From NCBI RefSeq assembly GCF_000182645.1, contig NZ_ACQA01000001.1:992001-1056000 (forward strand): DNA of 64,000 nt, in the 5' to 3' direction. Within the stretch, counting starts at the first letter, position 1; every line of letters starts with the position of its first letter. Under the pieces are notes generated by a model. The model made no database searches. It saw nothing but the letters and a program-made list of their open reading frames with translations, and was not told where the DNA came from. The DNA is from Brucella intermedia LMG 3301. Its GTDB lineage: Bacteria; Pseudomonadota; Alphaproteobacteria; Rhizobiales; Rhizobiaceae. Shown here one piece after another: positions 46,135 to 55,723 of the stretch. The position numbers and the translations under genes were made by a program.

Positions 46135-46628
46135 ATGAATGGACTGTCATATCTCCATCTGGAACTGACGATGCACGAAGAGCCACGCCAACCTGCATGG
46201 CCAGCCGATGTCAGCATAGCCGCGTTCTCTCACGAATATGCACGCGCCACCCATGATTTGCTGGTTCGTGCCTATGCCAATGGAGGCGGCTCGGTTGCCG
46301 GTTTCGACAACTGGTACAATGGGCTGATAACCGATAATGAGTACGATCCCGAGCTGGCCGTTCTGGTTCTCGATCAGGCCCATCGGTCTGTCGATTTGTG
46401 CAGTGCTGGAATAGCGCTTTCATTAAGGATCTGGTTGTCGATCCAGGCAGGCGGCGGGAAGGTTTGGGGGAAGCGCTTTTGGTTCATGTGCTTCGCCTTT
46501 TCTGCCACCGCAGTCAGACAACAGTTAGTTTGAAAGTGGAGCGGGATAACCCTTCTGGCGCCGAAAAACTTTACAGGCGTCTAGGTTTTAGCGAAGTCCC
46601 GGCTGCGAAGCTGCATACGAAAGCTTGA
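46135..46628 (+). pseudogene. GNAT N-acetyltransferase, broken by a single-base deletion
   Basis: Two frames give one protein of about 165 residues. It starts at ATG 46135 (or at ATG 46171, MHEEPRQPAWPA) and is readable to LVLDQAHRSV. Inserting one base near 46393 (TCG-ATTTG to TCGGATTTG) continues as GFVQCWNSAFIKDLVVDPGR. The acetyl-CoA motif VVDPGRRREGLGEALLVHVL and the final ERDNPSGAEKLYRRLGF mark the GNAT fold. Unlike serS, this gene may be dispensable, so a true pseudogene is possible. The substrate is unknown. Uncorrected, the first frame ends at 46533. Confidence 0.75.
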
Positions 46629-46744
46629 GCAAATCACGCTGAAGGGCAGAGAAGGCTTGCCAGTCTTCGCCGTTTGTTTTAGCCAAAGTCAGGTAGAATT
46701 TTTGCTGCGCATTGCGTTGCACAGGAAGAGATAGACGAGTTACT

Positions 46745-48247
46745 ATGACCCTTATTGATACGCGCACGCCGGAACCGAAACGCTTCATTTCCGGCGCGAC
46801 GGGCGACTGGGAAGTCGTCATCGGCATGGAAGTCCATGCGCAGGTCACGTCAGAATCCAAGCTGTTTTCCGGCGCCTCCACTTCGTTTGGTGCGGAGCCT
46901 AATTCCAATGTTTCTCTGGTTGATGCGGCCATGCCGGGCATGTTGCCGGTCATCAATCTGGAATGCGTCAAGCAGGCGGTACGCACGGGCATCGGGCTCA
47001 ATGCCCAGATCAATCTGAAGTCGGTTTTCGATCGCAAGAACTATTTCTATCCGGATTTGCCGCAGGGCTATCAGATTTCGCAGTTCAAGCAGCCGATCGT
47101 CGGCGAGGGCAAGATCATGATTTCGGTCGGCCCGGACAATAAGGGCCAGTTCGAAGACGTGGAAATCGGCATCGAGCGCCTGCATCTGGAGCAGGATGCG
47201 GGCAAGTCCATGCACGACCAGCATCCGACCATGTCCTATGTCGACTTGAACCGTTCAGGCGTGGCGCTGATGGAAATCGTGTCGAAGCCGGACCTGCGCT
47301 CGTCGGATGAAGCGCGCGCCTATCTCACCAAGCTGCGCACGATTGTCCGTTATCTTGGCACTTGCGACGGCAATATGGACGAAGGCTCGATGCGCGCCGA
47401 CGTGAACGTTTCCGTTCGTCGTCCCGGTGGCGAATTCGGCACGCGCTGCGAAATCAAGAACGTCAACTCGATCCGTTTCGTCGGACAGGCCATCGAGTAT
47501 GAAGCGCGCCGCCAGATAGCGATTCTTGAGGATGGCGGTTCCATCGATCAGGAAACACGCCTGTTCGATCCGGTTAAGGGTGAAACACGTTCGATGCGCT
47601 CCAAGGAAGAAGCGCATGACTACCGCTATTTCCCCGACCCCGATCTGCTGCCGCTCGAGTTCGATCAGGCCTTCGTCGACGCGTTGGCCGCAGAACTGCC
47701 GGAATTGCCGGACGTCAAGAAGCAGCGCCTCGTGGAAACGCAAGGCATTTCCGTTTACGACGCCTCCATCCTCGTGACCGAGAAGGCGATTGCTGACTAC
47801 TATGAGGCAGTTGCTGCCGGTCGCGACGGGAAGGCTGCTGCAAACTGGGTCATCAACGATCTCCTTGGCGCGCTGAACCGGGCGGGCAAGGATATCGAGG
47901 AATCGCCGATTACTCCTGATCAGCTCGGCGCGATCATCGATCTCATCAAGGAAGGCACGATTTCCGGCAAGATCGCTAAAGACCTTTTCGAGATCGTCTG
48001 GAATGAAGGCGGAGACCCGAAGAAGCTCGTTGAAGAACGCGGCATGAAGCAGGTCACGGATACCGGCGCCATCGAAAAGGCCGTCGACGACGTTATCGCC
48101 GCCAACCCGGAAAAGGTCGAGCAGGCGAAAGCCAAGCCGACACTGGCTGGCTGGTTCGTCGGTCAGGTCATGAAGGCAACGGGCGGCAAGGCCAACCCGC
48201 AATCCGTCAATGAACTGGTCAAGGCCAAGCTCGGGATCGAAGAGTAA
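46745..48247 (+). CDS. gatB: Aspartyl/glutamyl-tRNA amidotransferase subunit B
   Basis: Subunit of GatCAB that converts mischarged Glu-tRNA-Gln or Asp-tRNA-Asn to the amide form. It has 500 residues. The signature [12 protein letters not shown] and [13 protein letters not shown] in the catalytic GatB fold, the [17 protein letters not shown] block and [18 protein letters not shown] are present. The C-terminal YqeY-like tRNA-binding domain covers residues 350-498. ATG 46745 is used; an in-frame ATG at 46712 lacks family likeness. It overlaps the next GNAT gene by one base (TAATG). gatA and gatC are not in the window. Confidence 0.96.
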   Translation: MTLIDTRTPEPKRFISGATGDWEVVIGMEVHAQVTSESKLFSGASTSFGAEPNSNVSLVDAAMPGMLPVINLECVKQAVRTGIGLNAQINLKSVFDRKNYFYPDLPQGYQISQFKQPIVGEGKIMISVGPDNKGQFEDVEIGIERLHLEQDAGKSMHDQHPTMSYVDLNRSGVALMEIVSKPDLRSSDEARAYLTKLRTIVRYLGTCDGNMDEGSMRADVNVSVRRPGGEFGTRCEIKNVNSIRFVGQAIEYEARRQIAILEDGGSIDQETRLFDPVKGETRSMRSKEEAHDYRYFPDPDLLPLEFDQAFVDALAAELPELPDVKKQRLVETQGISVYDASILVTEKAIADYYEAVAAGRDGKAAANWVINDLLGALNRAGKDIEESPITPDQLGAIIDLIKEGTISGKIAKDLFEIVWNEGGDPKKLVEERGMKQVTDTGAIEKAVDDVIAANPEKVEQAKAKPTLAGWFVGQVMKATGGKANPQSVNELVKAKLGIEE

Positions 48248-48750
48248 TGTGGGTCAGGAGCGCGACAGAATCCGATCTCAAGGCAGTAAATGACCTGCTC
48301 GTATCGACCTGGCACGCGACCTTCGATGATCTTCTCGGGCGGGAAATGGTGAATGCCGTTACCGCCCAGTGGCACAGCATCGCCGTGCTGAAGGCCAATC
48401 TCAAGAAGCCTTACTCGGAGTTCATTGTTACCGATAATGGCAATGGCGGTATCGACGGAATGGCTTTTGCCAGTCAGTCGGAAGAAAGCAAGGCTTCGCT
48501 GCATCAGCTTTATGTTCGCCCCGATGCACAGGTTCAGGGTATCGGGACGATGCTTCTCGCTGAAATCGAGATGGCTTTTCCGGGTGTCCGGACGATGAAG
48601 CTCGAAGTGATCGAGAGAAACACCAAAGCGGTGACTTTCTATGAGCGCAAGGGCTACAGCAAGGTCGGCCGTAATGAAGATTGGGGCGATCCCAATTGCA
48701 AGGAACCTGTGCTGGTGATGGAAAAGTCACTCGAAGGCTGGAGCATGTAA
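48247..48750 (+). CDS. GNAT family N-acetyltransferase
   Basis: A 167-residue acyltransferase of the RimI-like group. The acetyl-CoA-binding segment is LYVRPDAQVQGIGTMLLAEI (motif A, QxxGxG/A type), followed by KLEVIERNTKAVTFYERKGY (motif B). It starts on the last base of the gatB stop (TAATG), so translation is coupled to gatB. The substrate cannot be told from sequence; closeness to gatB is common in relatives and does not prove a translation role. Confidence 0.87.
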   Translation: MWVRSATESDLKAVNDLLVSTWHATFDDLLGREMVNAVTAQWHSIAVLKANLKKPYSEFIVTDNGNGGIDGMAFASQSEESKASLHQLYVRPDAQVQGIGTMLLAEIEMAFPGVRTMKLEVIERNTKAVTFYERKGYSKVGRNEDWGDPNCKEPVLVMEKSLEGWSM

Positions 48751-48949
48751 AGCGTGTCACTTCAAGCGGGGACCGTTTTGGGGATCAAGACATGCGGAAA
48801 TATAAAAGCCTGAAGCGCGCAGCGCTTTGGCTCTTCATACTCTTGTGACAGCGGCAACTTGACCCTTGCCATGGCCGGGCGATAGGGCCATAAGCAAGAA
48901 AACCCGGTGGTTCCGATCACCCGTGGCAATGATGGATCTGGAATAGGTC

Positions 48950-49360
48950 ATGAAGAAATTTATTACGCAAGTTTTCACCTGGTGGAACGGTCAGACGCTC
49001 GGTACGCGGTTTCATACGTGGCGCAAGGGCGAGCGGGTCGGCGAGGACGAGTTCGGCAATATCTATTATCAGGGCGGCAAGGATTCCGAAGGCCGCACGC
49101 GCCGCTGGGTAATCTTCAATGGCTATGCGGAAGCAAGCGCTATTCCTCCCGGCTGGCACGGCTGGATGCATCATCGGGTCGATACGCCGCCGTCCAAGGA
49201 AGACTATCGTCCGCGCGAATGGCAGAAGCCGCATCTGCAGAACCTTACCGGTTCTCCTCTGGCTTATCGTCCGAAGGGCGCTATTGCCCGTCCGGGTGCG
49301 GAGCCTGCGGAACGTCCGCGTGTGACCGGCGAGTACGATGCCTGGACGCCGGGCAACTGA
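48950..49360 (+). CDS. NADH:ubiquinone oxidoreductase NDUFA12-like subunit
   Basis: A 136-residue homologue of the supernumerary complex I subunit NDUFA12 (B17.2), found in alphaproteobacteria and mitochondria. The family core is FHTWRKGERVGEDEFGNIYY and RRWVIFNGYAEASAIPPGWH, followed by HHRVDTPPS and the tail KPHLQNLTGSPLAY. It lies apart from the nuo genes, as is usual. Its product would sit on the cytoplasmic side near the peripheral arm. ATG 48950 has GAATAGG upstream. DUF2155 follows after about 195 bp. Confidence 0.93.
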   Translation: MKKFITQVFTWWNGQTLGTRFHTWRKGERVGEDEFGNIYYQGGKDSEGRTRRWVIFNGYAEASAIPPGWHGWMHHRVDTPPSKEDYRPREWQKPHLQNLTGSPLAYRPKGAIARPGAEPAERPRVTGEYDAWTPGN

Positions 49361-49380
49361 TAATCTGTTTCGGTTCTTCT

Positions 49381-49408
49381 CCGGCGCGTTAATCCGCGCC
49401 GGATTTCT
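49381..49408 (+). terminator. Hairpin after the NDUFA12 gene
   Basis: CCGGCGCG (49381-49388) pairs with CGCGCCGG (49395-49402) around TTAATC, followed by ATTTCTTA. The T-run is weak but the place fits. Confidence 0.75.
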
Positions 49409-49554
49409 TATGTCCGCCTTTTGACGCCATCGCGAAAAGGCTTGAGGATAGATGGTTTGCTTCACGCCCCGGGGCTGCATTGCGGCTTGCGACAGGGCAA
49501 CGAATCGTCACAATTCATGCTTAGGAATTGTTCCAGCTTAATTTAACCCTTTGG

Positions 49555-50016
49555 ATGCGGATCTCCGTTTTGACGAAGCAATCTCCCGGCAACGGAAAAA
49601 ACTCGATCAAAAGGGCTGTTCAGCTTGCCCTGATCTCGTTCATGGCGACTGCCAGCTGCTTTCAGGCAGCGATGGCCGAACGCATTACCAATCCGGTTGC
49701 GGAGTTCTCGGGTCTCGACAAAATCACAGGCCGCATCACAACCTTTGATGTGTACATCAATGAGACCGTTCAGTTCGGCGCGCTCCAGGTGACGCCGAAA
49801 GTCTGTTATTCGCGTACGGAGAATGAAGCGCCACGCACGGACGGCTTCGTTCAGGTCGATGAGATTACGCTGGATCGGAAAATACGCCGTATCTTTACCG
49901 GCTGGATGTTTGCCGATAGCCCCGGCCTCAATGCTGTCGAGCACCCAATCTATGACGTCTGGCTGAAGGACTGCAAGCAGAAGTCGGAAGTGCCTCCGCC
50001 CGATCAGCGCAAATAA
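49555..50016 (+). CDS. DUF2155 periplasmic protein
   Basis: About 153 residues. A signal peptide (RAVQLALISFMATASCFQAA then MAE) is followed by the DUF2155 domain: FSGLDKITGRITTFDVYINE, LQVTPKVCYSRTENE and IFTGWMFADSPGLNAVEHPI, ending with DVWLKDCK. Two Cys may form a disulphide. ATG 49555 is preferred; a TTG at 49528 would add nine residues. The family is restricted to alphaproteobacteria and of unknown function; it commonly stands near NDUFA12 and aat, as here. Confidence 0.86.
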   Translation: MRISVLTKQSPGNGKNSIKRAVQLALISFMATASCFQAAMAERITNPVAEFSGLDKITGRITTFDVYINETVQFGALQVTPKVCYSRTENEAPRTDGFVQVDEITLDRKIRRIFTGWMFADSPGLNAVEHPIYDVWLKDCKQKSEVPPPDQRK

Positions 50017-50065
50017 ACCAGCCTTTTGTTGCGCATCATTCTCTGCAAGCCGTAGGCAGTGTGCT

Positions 50066-50680
50066 CTAGAAACGCGCTATTCCGTCGAGCGCCGTTTCCA
50101 GCAGTTTCTCGTATTTCTTCCTTGGAACTTCCACGGCGCCGAATCTCTCAAGATGCGGCGTGGTGAACTGGGTGTCGAGAAGAACGAAGCCTCGGCTGAC
50201 CAGATGCTGGACCAGATAGGCCAGACAGACCTTGGACGCATCCCGCTTGCGCGTAAACATGCTCTCGCCGAAAAAGGCGCGTCCGAGCGTGACGCCGTAA
50301 AGTCCGCCGACAAGCTTGCCGTCATGCCACGCTTCGACTGTATGGCAATGCCCGATCTCGAACAGTTTTCGGTAGGCCTCGCGGATTGGACCATTGATCC
50401 ACGTGCGCGCGCGCTCGCCAGTTCCGCTGGCGCACCCTTCGATCACGCCATCGAAATCGCTATCGAGCTTTATGTCGAAAATGCCCTGTCGGATCGTTTT
50501 CTGGAGGCTTTTGGGAATATGGAAGCCATCAAGGGGGATAACGCCACGCCTCTCGGGACGAACCCAGAAGACTTCCGGATCGTGGGCTTCTTCGGCCATG
50601 GGAAATATTCCCGTGGCGTAGGCCCGCAGGAGCAGCTCCGGTTCGATTGAATAGTCGTCCGGGGACACTCCTGCGGTCAC
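50066..50680 (-). CDS. aat: Leucyl/phenylalanyl-tRNA-protein transferase
   Basis: Adds Leu or Phe to proteins with N-terminal Arg or Lys, marking them for ClpAP (N-end rule). The 204-residue product has the conserved [66 protein letters not shown] and [20 protein letters not shown]. The likely start is GTG 50680, 5 bp after the accC stop; another GTG at 50668 is possible. It is the last gene of the unit aroQ-accB-accC-aat. Confidence 0.92.
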   Translation of the reverse strand: MTAGVSPDDYSIEPELLLRAYATGIFPMAEEAHDPEVFWVRPERRGVIPLDGFHIPKSLQKTIRQGIFDIKLDSDFDGVIEGCASGTGERARTWINGPIREAYRKLFEIGHCHTVEAWHDGKLVGGLYGVTLGRAFFGESMFTRKRDASKVCLAYLVQHLVSRGFVLLDTQFTTPHLERFGAVEVPRKKYEKLLETALDGIARF

Positions 50681-50685
50681 TTTCG

Positions 50686-52044
50686 TCAGGCGCTTTCGCT
50701 CTTGGTTTTCTTGGCCAGGTATTTTTCCAGCCAATGAATGTCGTAGTCGCCGTTGGCAATATCCTGATTGGCAATCAGATCCTGGAAGAGAGGCAGGGTG
50801 GTTTTCACGCCATCCACCACGAACTCGTCCAGCGCACGGCGCAGGCGCATCATGCATTCAACGCGGTTGCGACCATGCACGATGAGCTTGCCGATAAGGC
50901 TGTCGTAATATGGCGGAATGCGATAACCGGAATAGACGCCCGAATCCACGCGGATGCCGAGGCCGCCCGGCGTGTGATAATGGGTGATCAAGCCCGGCGA
51001 GGGCGCAAATGTCAGCGGATCTTCCGCGTTGATACGGCACTCGATTGCATGGCCGGAGAAGCGGATATCCTTCTGCTTTACCGACAGGCCGAGACCGGCA
51101 GCAACGCGAATCTGTTCGTGAACAAGATCGATGCCGGTGATGGCTTCCGTGATCGGATGCTCCACCTGAAGACGCGTGTTCATTTCAATGAAATAGAATT
51201 CGCCGTCTTCATAGAGGAACTCGATCGTTCCCGCACCGCGATAGCCCAGTTCCGCACAGGCATTGGCGCAGACCATGCCGATCTTGTCGCGTGCCTCGGC
51301 ATTGAGCGCCGGTGAGTTGGCTTCTTCCCATACTTTCTGGTGGCGGCGCTGCAGCGAGCAGTCGCGTTCGCCCAGATGGATGGCATTGCCAGCCCCGTCA
51401 CCCATGACCTGGACTTCGATGTGACGCGGCTTTTCGAGATACTTCTCGATGTAAACTGCGTCATCGCCGAAGGCTGCGCCAGCTTCGGAGCGGGCGGTTG
51501 CAAGAGCGATGGAAAGATCTTCCTCGCTGCGGGCAACCTTCATGCCGCGTCCGCCACCACCGGCCGAAGCCTTGATGATGACCGGATAGCCGATTTCCTT
51601 GGCGATGCGGGCAGCTTCCACGTCGTCCGTCACACCGCCATCGGAACCCGGAACGACCGGAATGCCGAGGCGCTTTGCAGTGCGCTTGGCTTCGATCTTG
51701 TCGCCCATGATACGGATATGCGAAGCGGTGGGGCCGATGAAGGTGATGCCGTGTGCTTCGAGAATTTCCGCAAACTTGGCGTTTTCCGACAGGAAGCCGT
51801 AACCCGGATGGATTGCGTCGGCGCCGGTGATCTCGCAGGCAGCAACAATCTGATGGATGTTCAGATAGCTGTCGCGCGACGGCGGCGGGCCGATGCACAC
51901 ACTTTCGTCTGCCAGGCGCACATGCATCGCGTCGGCGTCGGCCGTGGAGTGGACGGCGACGGTCTTGATGCCCAGTTCCTTGCAAGCCCTGAGCACGCGA
52001 AGAGCGATTTCGCCACGATTGGCTATGAGTATCTTTTGAAACAT
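50686..52044 (-). CDS. accC: Biotin carboxylase subunit of acetyl-CoA carboxylase
   Basis: Carboxylates the biotin on AccB using bicarbonate and ATP, the first half of malonyl-CoA synthesis. It has 452 residues: [20 protein letters not shown] at the start, the ATP-grasp glycine loop [14 protein letters not shown], and the active-site regions [16 protein letters not shown] and [19 protein letters not shown] 52044 is the usual start; the frame opens seven codons earlier. It lies 44 bp after accB and directly before aat. Bacterial AccA and AccD, which complete the enzyme, are elsewhere. Confidence 0.97.
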   Translation of the reverse strand: MFQKILIANRGEIALRVLRACKELGIKTVAVHSTADADAMHVRLADESVCIGPPPSRDSYLNIHQIVAACEITGADAIHPGYGFLSENAKFAEILEAHGITFIGPTASHIRIMGDKIEAKRTAKRLGIPVVPGSDGGVTDDVEAARIAKEIGYPVIIKASAGGGGRGMKVARSEEDLSIALATARSEAGAAFGDDAVYIEKYLEKPRHIEVQVMGDGAGNAIHLGERDCSLQRRHQKVWEEANSPALNAEARDKIGMVCANACAELGYRGAGTIEFLYEDGEFYFIEMNTRLQVEHPITEAITGIDLVHEQIRVAAGLGLSVKQKDIRFSGHAIECRINAEDPLTFAPSPGLITHYHTPGGLGIRVDSGVYSGYRIPPYYDSLIGKLIVHGRNRVECMMRLRRALDEFVVDGVKTTLPLFQDLIANQDIANGDYDIHWLEKYLAKKTKSESA

Positions 52045-52088
52045 TGCGCTTTGCTGCCCGTTCATTGAATAAGCCGTAATCTGCTATC

Positions 52089-52553
52089 TTATTCGATTAC
52101 GACGAGCGGCTCACCGAATTCAACCGGCTGAGCGTCTTCGATGAGGATGGCCTTCACAGTGCCGGCGCGCGGGGCCGGAATCTGGTTCATCGTCTTCATG
52201 GCTTCGATGATGAGGAGGGTCTGGCCTTCCTTCACCTGCGCGCCAACCTCGATGAAGTTGCGGGCGCCCGGAGCCGGAGCGAGATAGGCGGTGCCAACCA
52301 TCGGTGACGGAACGGCGTTCTTCGACAGATCGGCCTTTGTCGGCTCGGCGGCGGCTGCAACCGGCGCAGGAGCGGCTGCAACAGGTGCTGCGGCAGGCAT
52401 AACAGTCGCTGCGGCCTGGACCGTAACCTTGCGTGAAACGCGGATACGCAGGTCACCGTGCTCGACTTCGATGTCGGTCAGGTCGGTTTCATTGAGGATA
52501 TCCGCCAGGTCGCGGATCGTTTCCTTGTCGATGACGGAGTTTTTGCTGGACAT
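52089..52553 (-). CDS. accB: Biotin carboxyl carrier protein of acetyl-CoA carboxylase
   Basis: A 154-residue carrier. The N-terminal half holds a short helical start ([20 protein letters not shown]) and an Ala/Pro-rich linker (residues 46-70). The C-terminal biotinyl domain has the lysine to be modified, K120, in the signature [13 protein letters not shown] 52553 begins 1 bp after the aroQ stop, so the two are likely coupled. AccC follows at once. The three form the known aroQ-accB-accC arrangement. Confidence 0.96.
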   Translation of the reverse strand: MSSKNSVIDKETIRDLADILNETDLTDIEVEHGDLRIRVSRKVTVQAAATVMPAAAPVAAAPAPVAAAAEPTKADLSKNAVPSPMVGTAYLAPAPGARNFIEVGAQVKEGQTLLIIEAMKTMNQIPAPRAGTVKAILIEDAQPVEFGEPLVVIE

Positions 52554-52554
52554 A

Positions 52555-53028
52555 TCAGGCCCCTTTAACGCTTTGCCCGTTGTTTTCTTCTTCTTTGGCA
52601 ATTGCCGCAAGCGCGCGCAGACCGAGCAGGTATCCTTCCGCGCCAAAGCCGCAAATAACGCCTTTGGCGACTGCGGATACATAGGAGTGATGCCGGAAAG
52701 CCTCACGCGCATGTATGTTCGAAAGATGCACTTCCACAGCCTTTACCTTGGCCGAGCGGATTGCATCATGAATAGCAACCGAAGTGTGGCTATAGGCGGC
52801 CGGATTGATGAGGACATAGGCGTCTTTATCGCCCGCTTCCTGAATCCAGGTCACCAGATCGCCTTCGTAATTGGACTGACGGAAATCGACATCAAGTCCG
52901 AGTTGTTCAGCCTCACGCTTGCAACTCGCTTCGATATCCTCGAGCGTTGCAACACCGTATATCCCCGGTTCTCGTTTGCCGAGAAGGTTGAGATTGGGGC
53001 CGTTCAAAACAAAAACCGTTTTTGCCAT
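52555..53028 (-). CDS. aroQ: 3-dehydroquinate dehydratase, type II
   Basis: Third step of the shikimate pathway. The 157-residue product shows [20 protein letters not shown], with the catalytic Tyr24 in the flexible loop. The [15 protein letters not shown] segment and [17 protein letters not shown] follow, and the catalytic His region is [22 protein letters not shown] 53028 is chosen from family starts; 19 more codons are open upstream. It is the first gene of the aroQ-accB-accC-aat unit. Its promoter should lie in 53029-53272. Confidence 0.96.
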   Translation of the reverse strand: MAKTVFVLNGPNLNLLGKREPGIYGVATLEDIEASCKREAEQLGLDVDFRQSNYEGDLVTWIQEAGDKDAYVLINPAAYSHTSVAIHDAIRSAKVKAVEVHLSNIHAREAFRHHSYVSAVAKGVICGFGAEGYLLGLRALAAIAKEEENNGQSVKGA

Positions 53029-53272
53029 ATCCGTCCGCGACTGATAACGCACTACCACGAAATTTCGGTATACTTCGCATTCCATATAGAGGGCTTGGAC
53101 GCAAGCTGAAACCCTCTAAATCATTGCAGATGTTTTGCCGAACCGGTTTTTCCCGCTATTCTTTGCAAAATAAGGCAGGCAACACGGCAATTCTCTTCGT
53201 CTGATACAGCTGTCGAATGCCGCAGCTTAAACTGTTTCACAAATGTGATCCGTCAAGCCGCGAACCCGCTGC

Positions 53273-54079
53273 CTAGTTTTTCGCGCCAGCACGCGCAGCG
53301 GCGATTCTCTCGACCAGTCCATCCACGCCGATTGCGCCGGGAACCAGTTCATCGCCGATGATGTAGGATGGCGTGCCGGTGATGTTCAACTGCTGAGCCA
53401 ACTGATAGGTCTGCTGGAATGCGCCGGTAATGGCCGGGTCCTTCATCTTTTCGCGCAGCTGTGTTTCATCGGCTCCCAGTTTCACGGCATCGGCGATGGC
53501 GGAATCTTCCGTAGCGCGCTCTTGCGCGCCCAACAGTACTTCGTGGAACTCAGCATATTTTTCCGGCATCAACGCTCTGAACGCCTGTGCCACGACATGC
53601 GCCTTGGCGGAATCCGGTCCGAGGATGGGGAATTCCTTCATGACGAACCGCACATTCTTGTCGGTTTTCAGGATCGCTTCCATGTCGGGCAGGGCCCGCT
53701 TGCAGTAACCGCAATTGTAGTCGAAGAACTCGTAGACAGTCACGTCGCCGTCCGGATTACCGAAGACCGCATCATGCTTCGGATCGTAAAGGGAGCTGCG
53801 ATTGGCGGCCAATACCTGCTTGATCTGTTCCTGGGCTGCACGTGCCTGCTTGGTTTCAAGCGCACTTTGCACTTCCAGCATCAGTTCCGGGTTCTGGATC
53901 AGATAATTGCGCACGACATTCTCGATCGCCTGCTGGTTCATCGCCACAGGCGCCGCGGCAGGGATTTCCACCGGGGCAGCCGCCGGAGCTTGCCGGGCGG
54001 TTCCCGCGTAATAACCCAATGCAAGGGCGGCAATGCCCGCAATGCCACTGGCAACTGTTATGGAAACTGCGTTCTTCAT
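53273..54079 (-). CDS. DsbA-family thiol:disulfide oxidoreductase, membrane-anchored
   Basis: A 268-residue protein. A signal-anchor (residues 4-25) and Ala/Pro-rich spacer precede a short helical region (NQQAIENVVRNYLIQNPELM), then a DsbA-like thioredoxin domain with the CGYC active site at 123-126 in EFFDYNCGYCKRALPDME. The cis-Pro region is GTPSYIIG. The acting side is periplasmic. The layout matches DsbD/ScsC-BdbD type enzymes common in this group; oxidase or isomerase activity cannot be decided here. The upstream gene on the same strand is an M48 protease, 50 bp apart, so they may be cotranscribed. Confidence 0.9.
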   Translation of the reverse strand: MKNAVSITVASGIAGIAALALGYYAGTARQAPAAAPVEIPAAAPVAMNQQAIENVVRNYLIQNPELMLEVQSALETKQARAAQEQIKQVLAANRSSLYDPKHDAVFGNPDGDVTVYEFFDYNCGYCKRALPDMEAILKTDKNVRFVMKEFPILGPDSAKAHVVAQAFRALMPEKYAEFHEVLLGAQERATEDSAIADAVKLGADETQLREKMKDPAITGAFQQTYQLAQQLNITGTPSYIIGDELVPGAIGVDGLVERIAAARAGAKN

Positions 54080-54129
54080 TCCAAATTCCAATCTGTCTTG
54101 AATATCGGCGTCAGGCGTAAATTGCCGCC

Positions 54130-55545
54130 TTACTTGCTTTTCTTGGCATTGATGATGTCCTGCGCACGAAGCCACTCCGGAGAGCGGGGCTTCATCTGCT
54201 TTTGCGCGCGGATGGCGAATATCTGGGCCTGCTGAAGCTTGCCAGAATAATAGTTCATGTCGGCGGTGGCGAGGTCTGCGAGCGCCATATCCCCTTGCTG
54301 GCCATATGCCTGCGCGAGATAGGCATAGCCGCCTGGAAACTCCGGATCGGATGCGATGCCGGCCTTGATCTCCTTGATCGCCGTCGGCATGTTCGCCTTG
54401 GCGCCGGTGAGCATAAGGGCGCGCCCATAGCTCATGCGCAACAGCGGCGATTTACGCGGATCGAGCGAAACAGCCTTCTGGAAAGCCTTTGCCGCTCCCG
54501 AAGCATCGTTTGCTTTCAGCAGGACTTCGCCGCGCATTTCCTGGAAATATGGGCTCTTCGGCTGCTCCTTGACCAAGGCATCGAACTTGGGCAATGCGGC
54601 GCGGGCCGAGCCGTTCAGGAATGTCGTGATGGCATTGCCATAACGGGCAGGGAGGCCGCCGGGATTATTGCGGAACATGCGTTGAAGCGCGCCCATATTG
54701 CCCGAATAAGCGGCGATCTTCGCGCGCGCCATATCGTGGCGCAGCTGAAGGGCCGGTGAATCGGTCTTGTTGAAATAGGGGCTCTTTCTCGCAAGCTCTT
54801 CCAGATTGGCAATGCGCTCACGCGGCAATGGGTGGCTGATGCGGTACTGATCGATCTGTGTGCCGGTGAGCGACAAGGCCGATGCAAAGCGCTCGAAAGT
54901 GTCGAGCATTCCCTTGGTGGATTGCCCGGTGGCATTGAGATAGTTCACGGCGAGGCGATCGGCCGTCATTTCCTCGGTGCGCTGATAGTTGAGCACACTG
55001 CGCATGGCCATTTCGCCCGAACCCATTGCGATACCCGCGCCGGCACCTGCCGCGTTGCCGCTACCGCTTGCGGCACCGGCCACACCCGCGCCAACGCCCA
55101 GCAGCATGCCGATGATCGCCATATTGCGAGCCCGGCTCAATTGTTCGCGCAGGCGCTCCTGATGGCCGCCCGCGAGGTGGCCCGATTCGTGCGCGATCAC
55201 ACCGATGATTTCATTGGGTGTTTCCGCCTGCATGATTGCGCCCGTGTTGATGAAAATACGGCGGCCATCAACGAAGGCATTGAAACTCGGCGAATTGACC
55301 AGGATGACGCGAACGCCGCGGCCGCCCAGTCCGGCCGCCTTGAGGATCGGTGCGGCATAATCGGCAACAAGGGCCTCGATTTCCGCGTCTCGAACGATGG
55401 GAACGCCACCCCCGCGCGACTGCGCGAATGCGGGCAGGGCACTGGTGACGGCTATGGACGCCGCGGCCATTACAGCGACCGAACGTCTGACCATCCTATG
55501 GAAAGAAAATCTTCTGGCTGGGAAAGGTGAAGTCATCATCCCCAT
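54130..55545 (-). CDS. M48-family periplasmic metalloprotease with TPR region (BepA-like)
   Basis: About 471 residues. A signal peptide (MVRRSVAVMAAASIAVTSAL then PAFAQ) precedes an M48 domain with the zinc motif HESGHLAGGH (HExxH-like HESGH) and the third-ligand segment RTEEMTADRLAV. A Gly/Ala-rich stretch and a TPR-like helical region (AAKAFQKAVSLDPRKSPL) follow. This is the build of BepA/YfgC, which oversees outer-membrane protein assembly. I place the start at ATG 55545 because of AAGGAAG upstream; ATG 55494, directly at the signal peptide, is also plausible. It precedes the DsbA-like gene. Confidence 0.88.
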   Translation of the reverse strand: MGMMTSPFPARRFSFHRMVRRSVAVMAAASIAVTSALPAFAQSRGGGVPIVRDAEIEALVADYAAPILKAAGLGGRGVRVILVNSPSFNAFVDGRRIFINTGAIMQAETPNEIIGVIAHESGHLAGGHQERLREQLSRARNMAIIGMLLGVGAGVAGAASGSGNAAGAGAGIAMGSGEMAMRSVLNYQRTEEMTADRLAVNYLNATGQSTKGMLDTFERFASALSLTGTQIDQYRISHPLPRERIANLEELARKSPYFNKTDSPALQLRHDMARAKIAAYSGNMGALQRMFRNNPGGLPARYGNAITTFLNGSARAALPKFDALVKEQPKSPYFQEMRGEVLLKANDASGAAKAFQKAVSLDPRKSPLLRMSYGRALMLTGAKANMPTAIKEIKAGIASDPEFPGGYAYLAQAYGQQGDMALADLATADMNYYSGKLQQAQIFAIRAQKQMKPRSPEWLRAQDIINAKKSK

Positions 55546-55723
55546 CGTGCTGCTCTTCCTTCTTCAAACCGGCGCGAATCTTATAGCCTTTGCTTTCAAT
55601 CACCGATAGGCGGAGGTTGGGATAATCTATTTGGTCGTATTTTCTCGAAAGGTGCTGTTGCTTTAGCAATCCGGCGATTATACGGCGGGTTCAGAAAGCG
55701 ACATTCGCAATTTTTTGGAGGTA

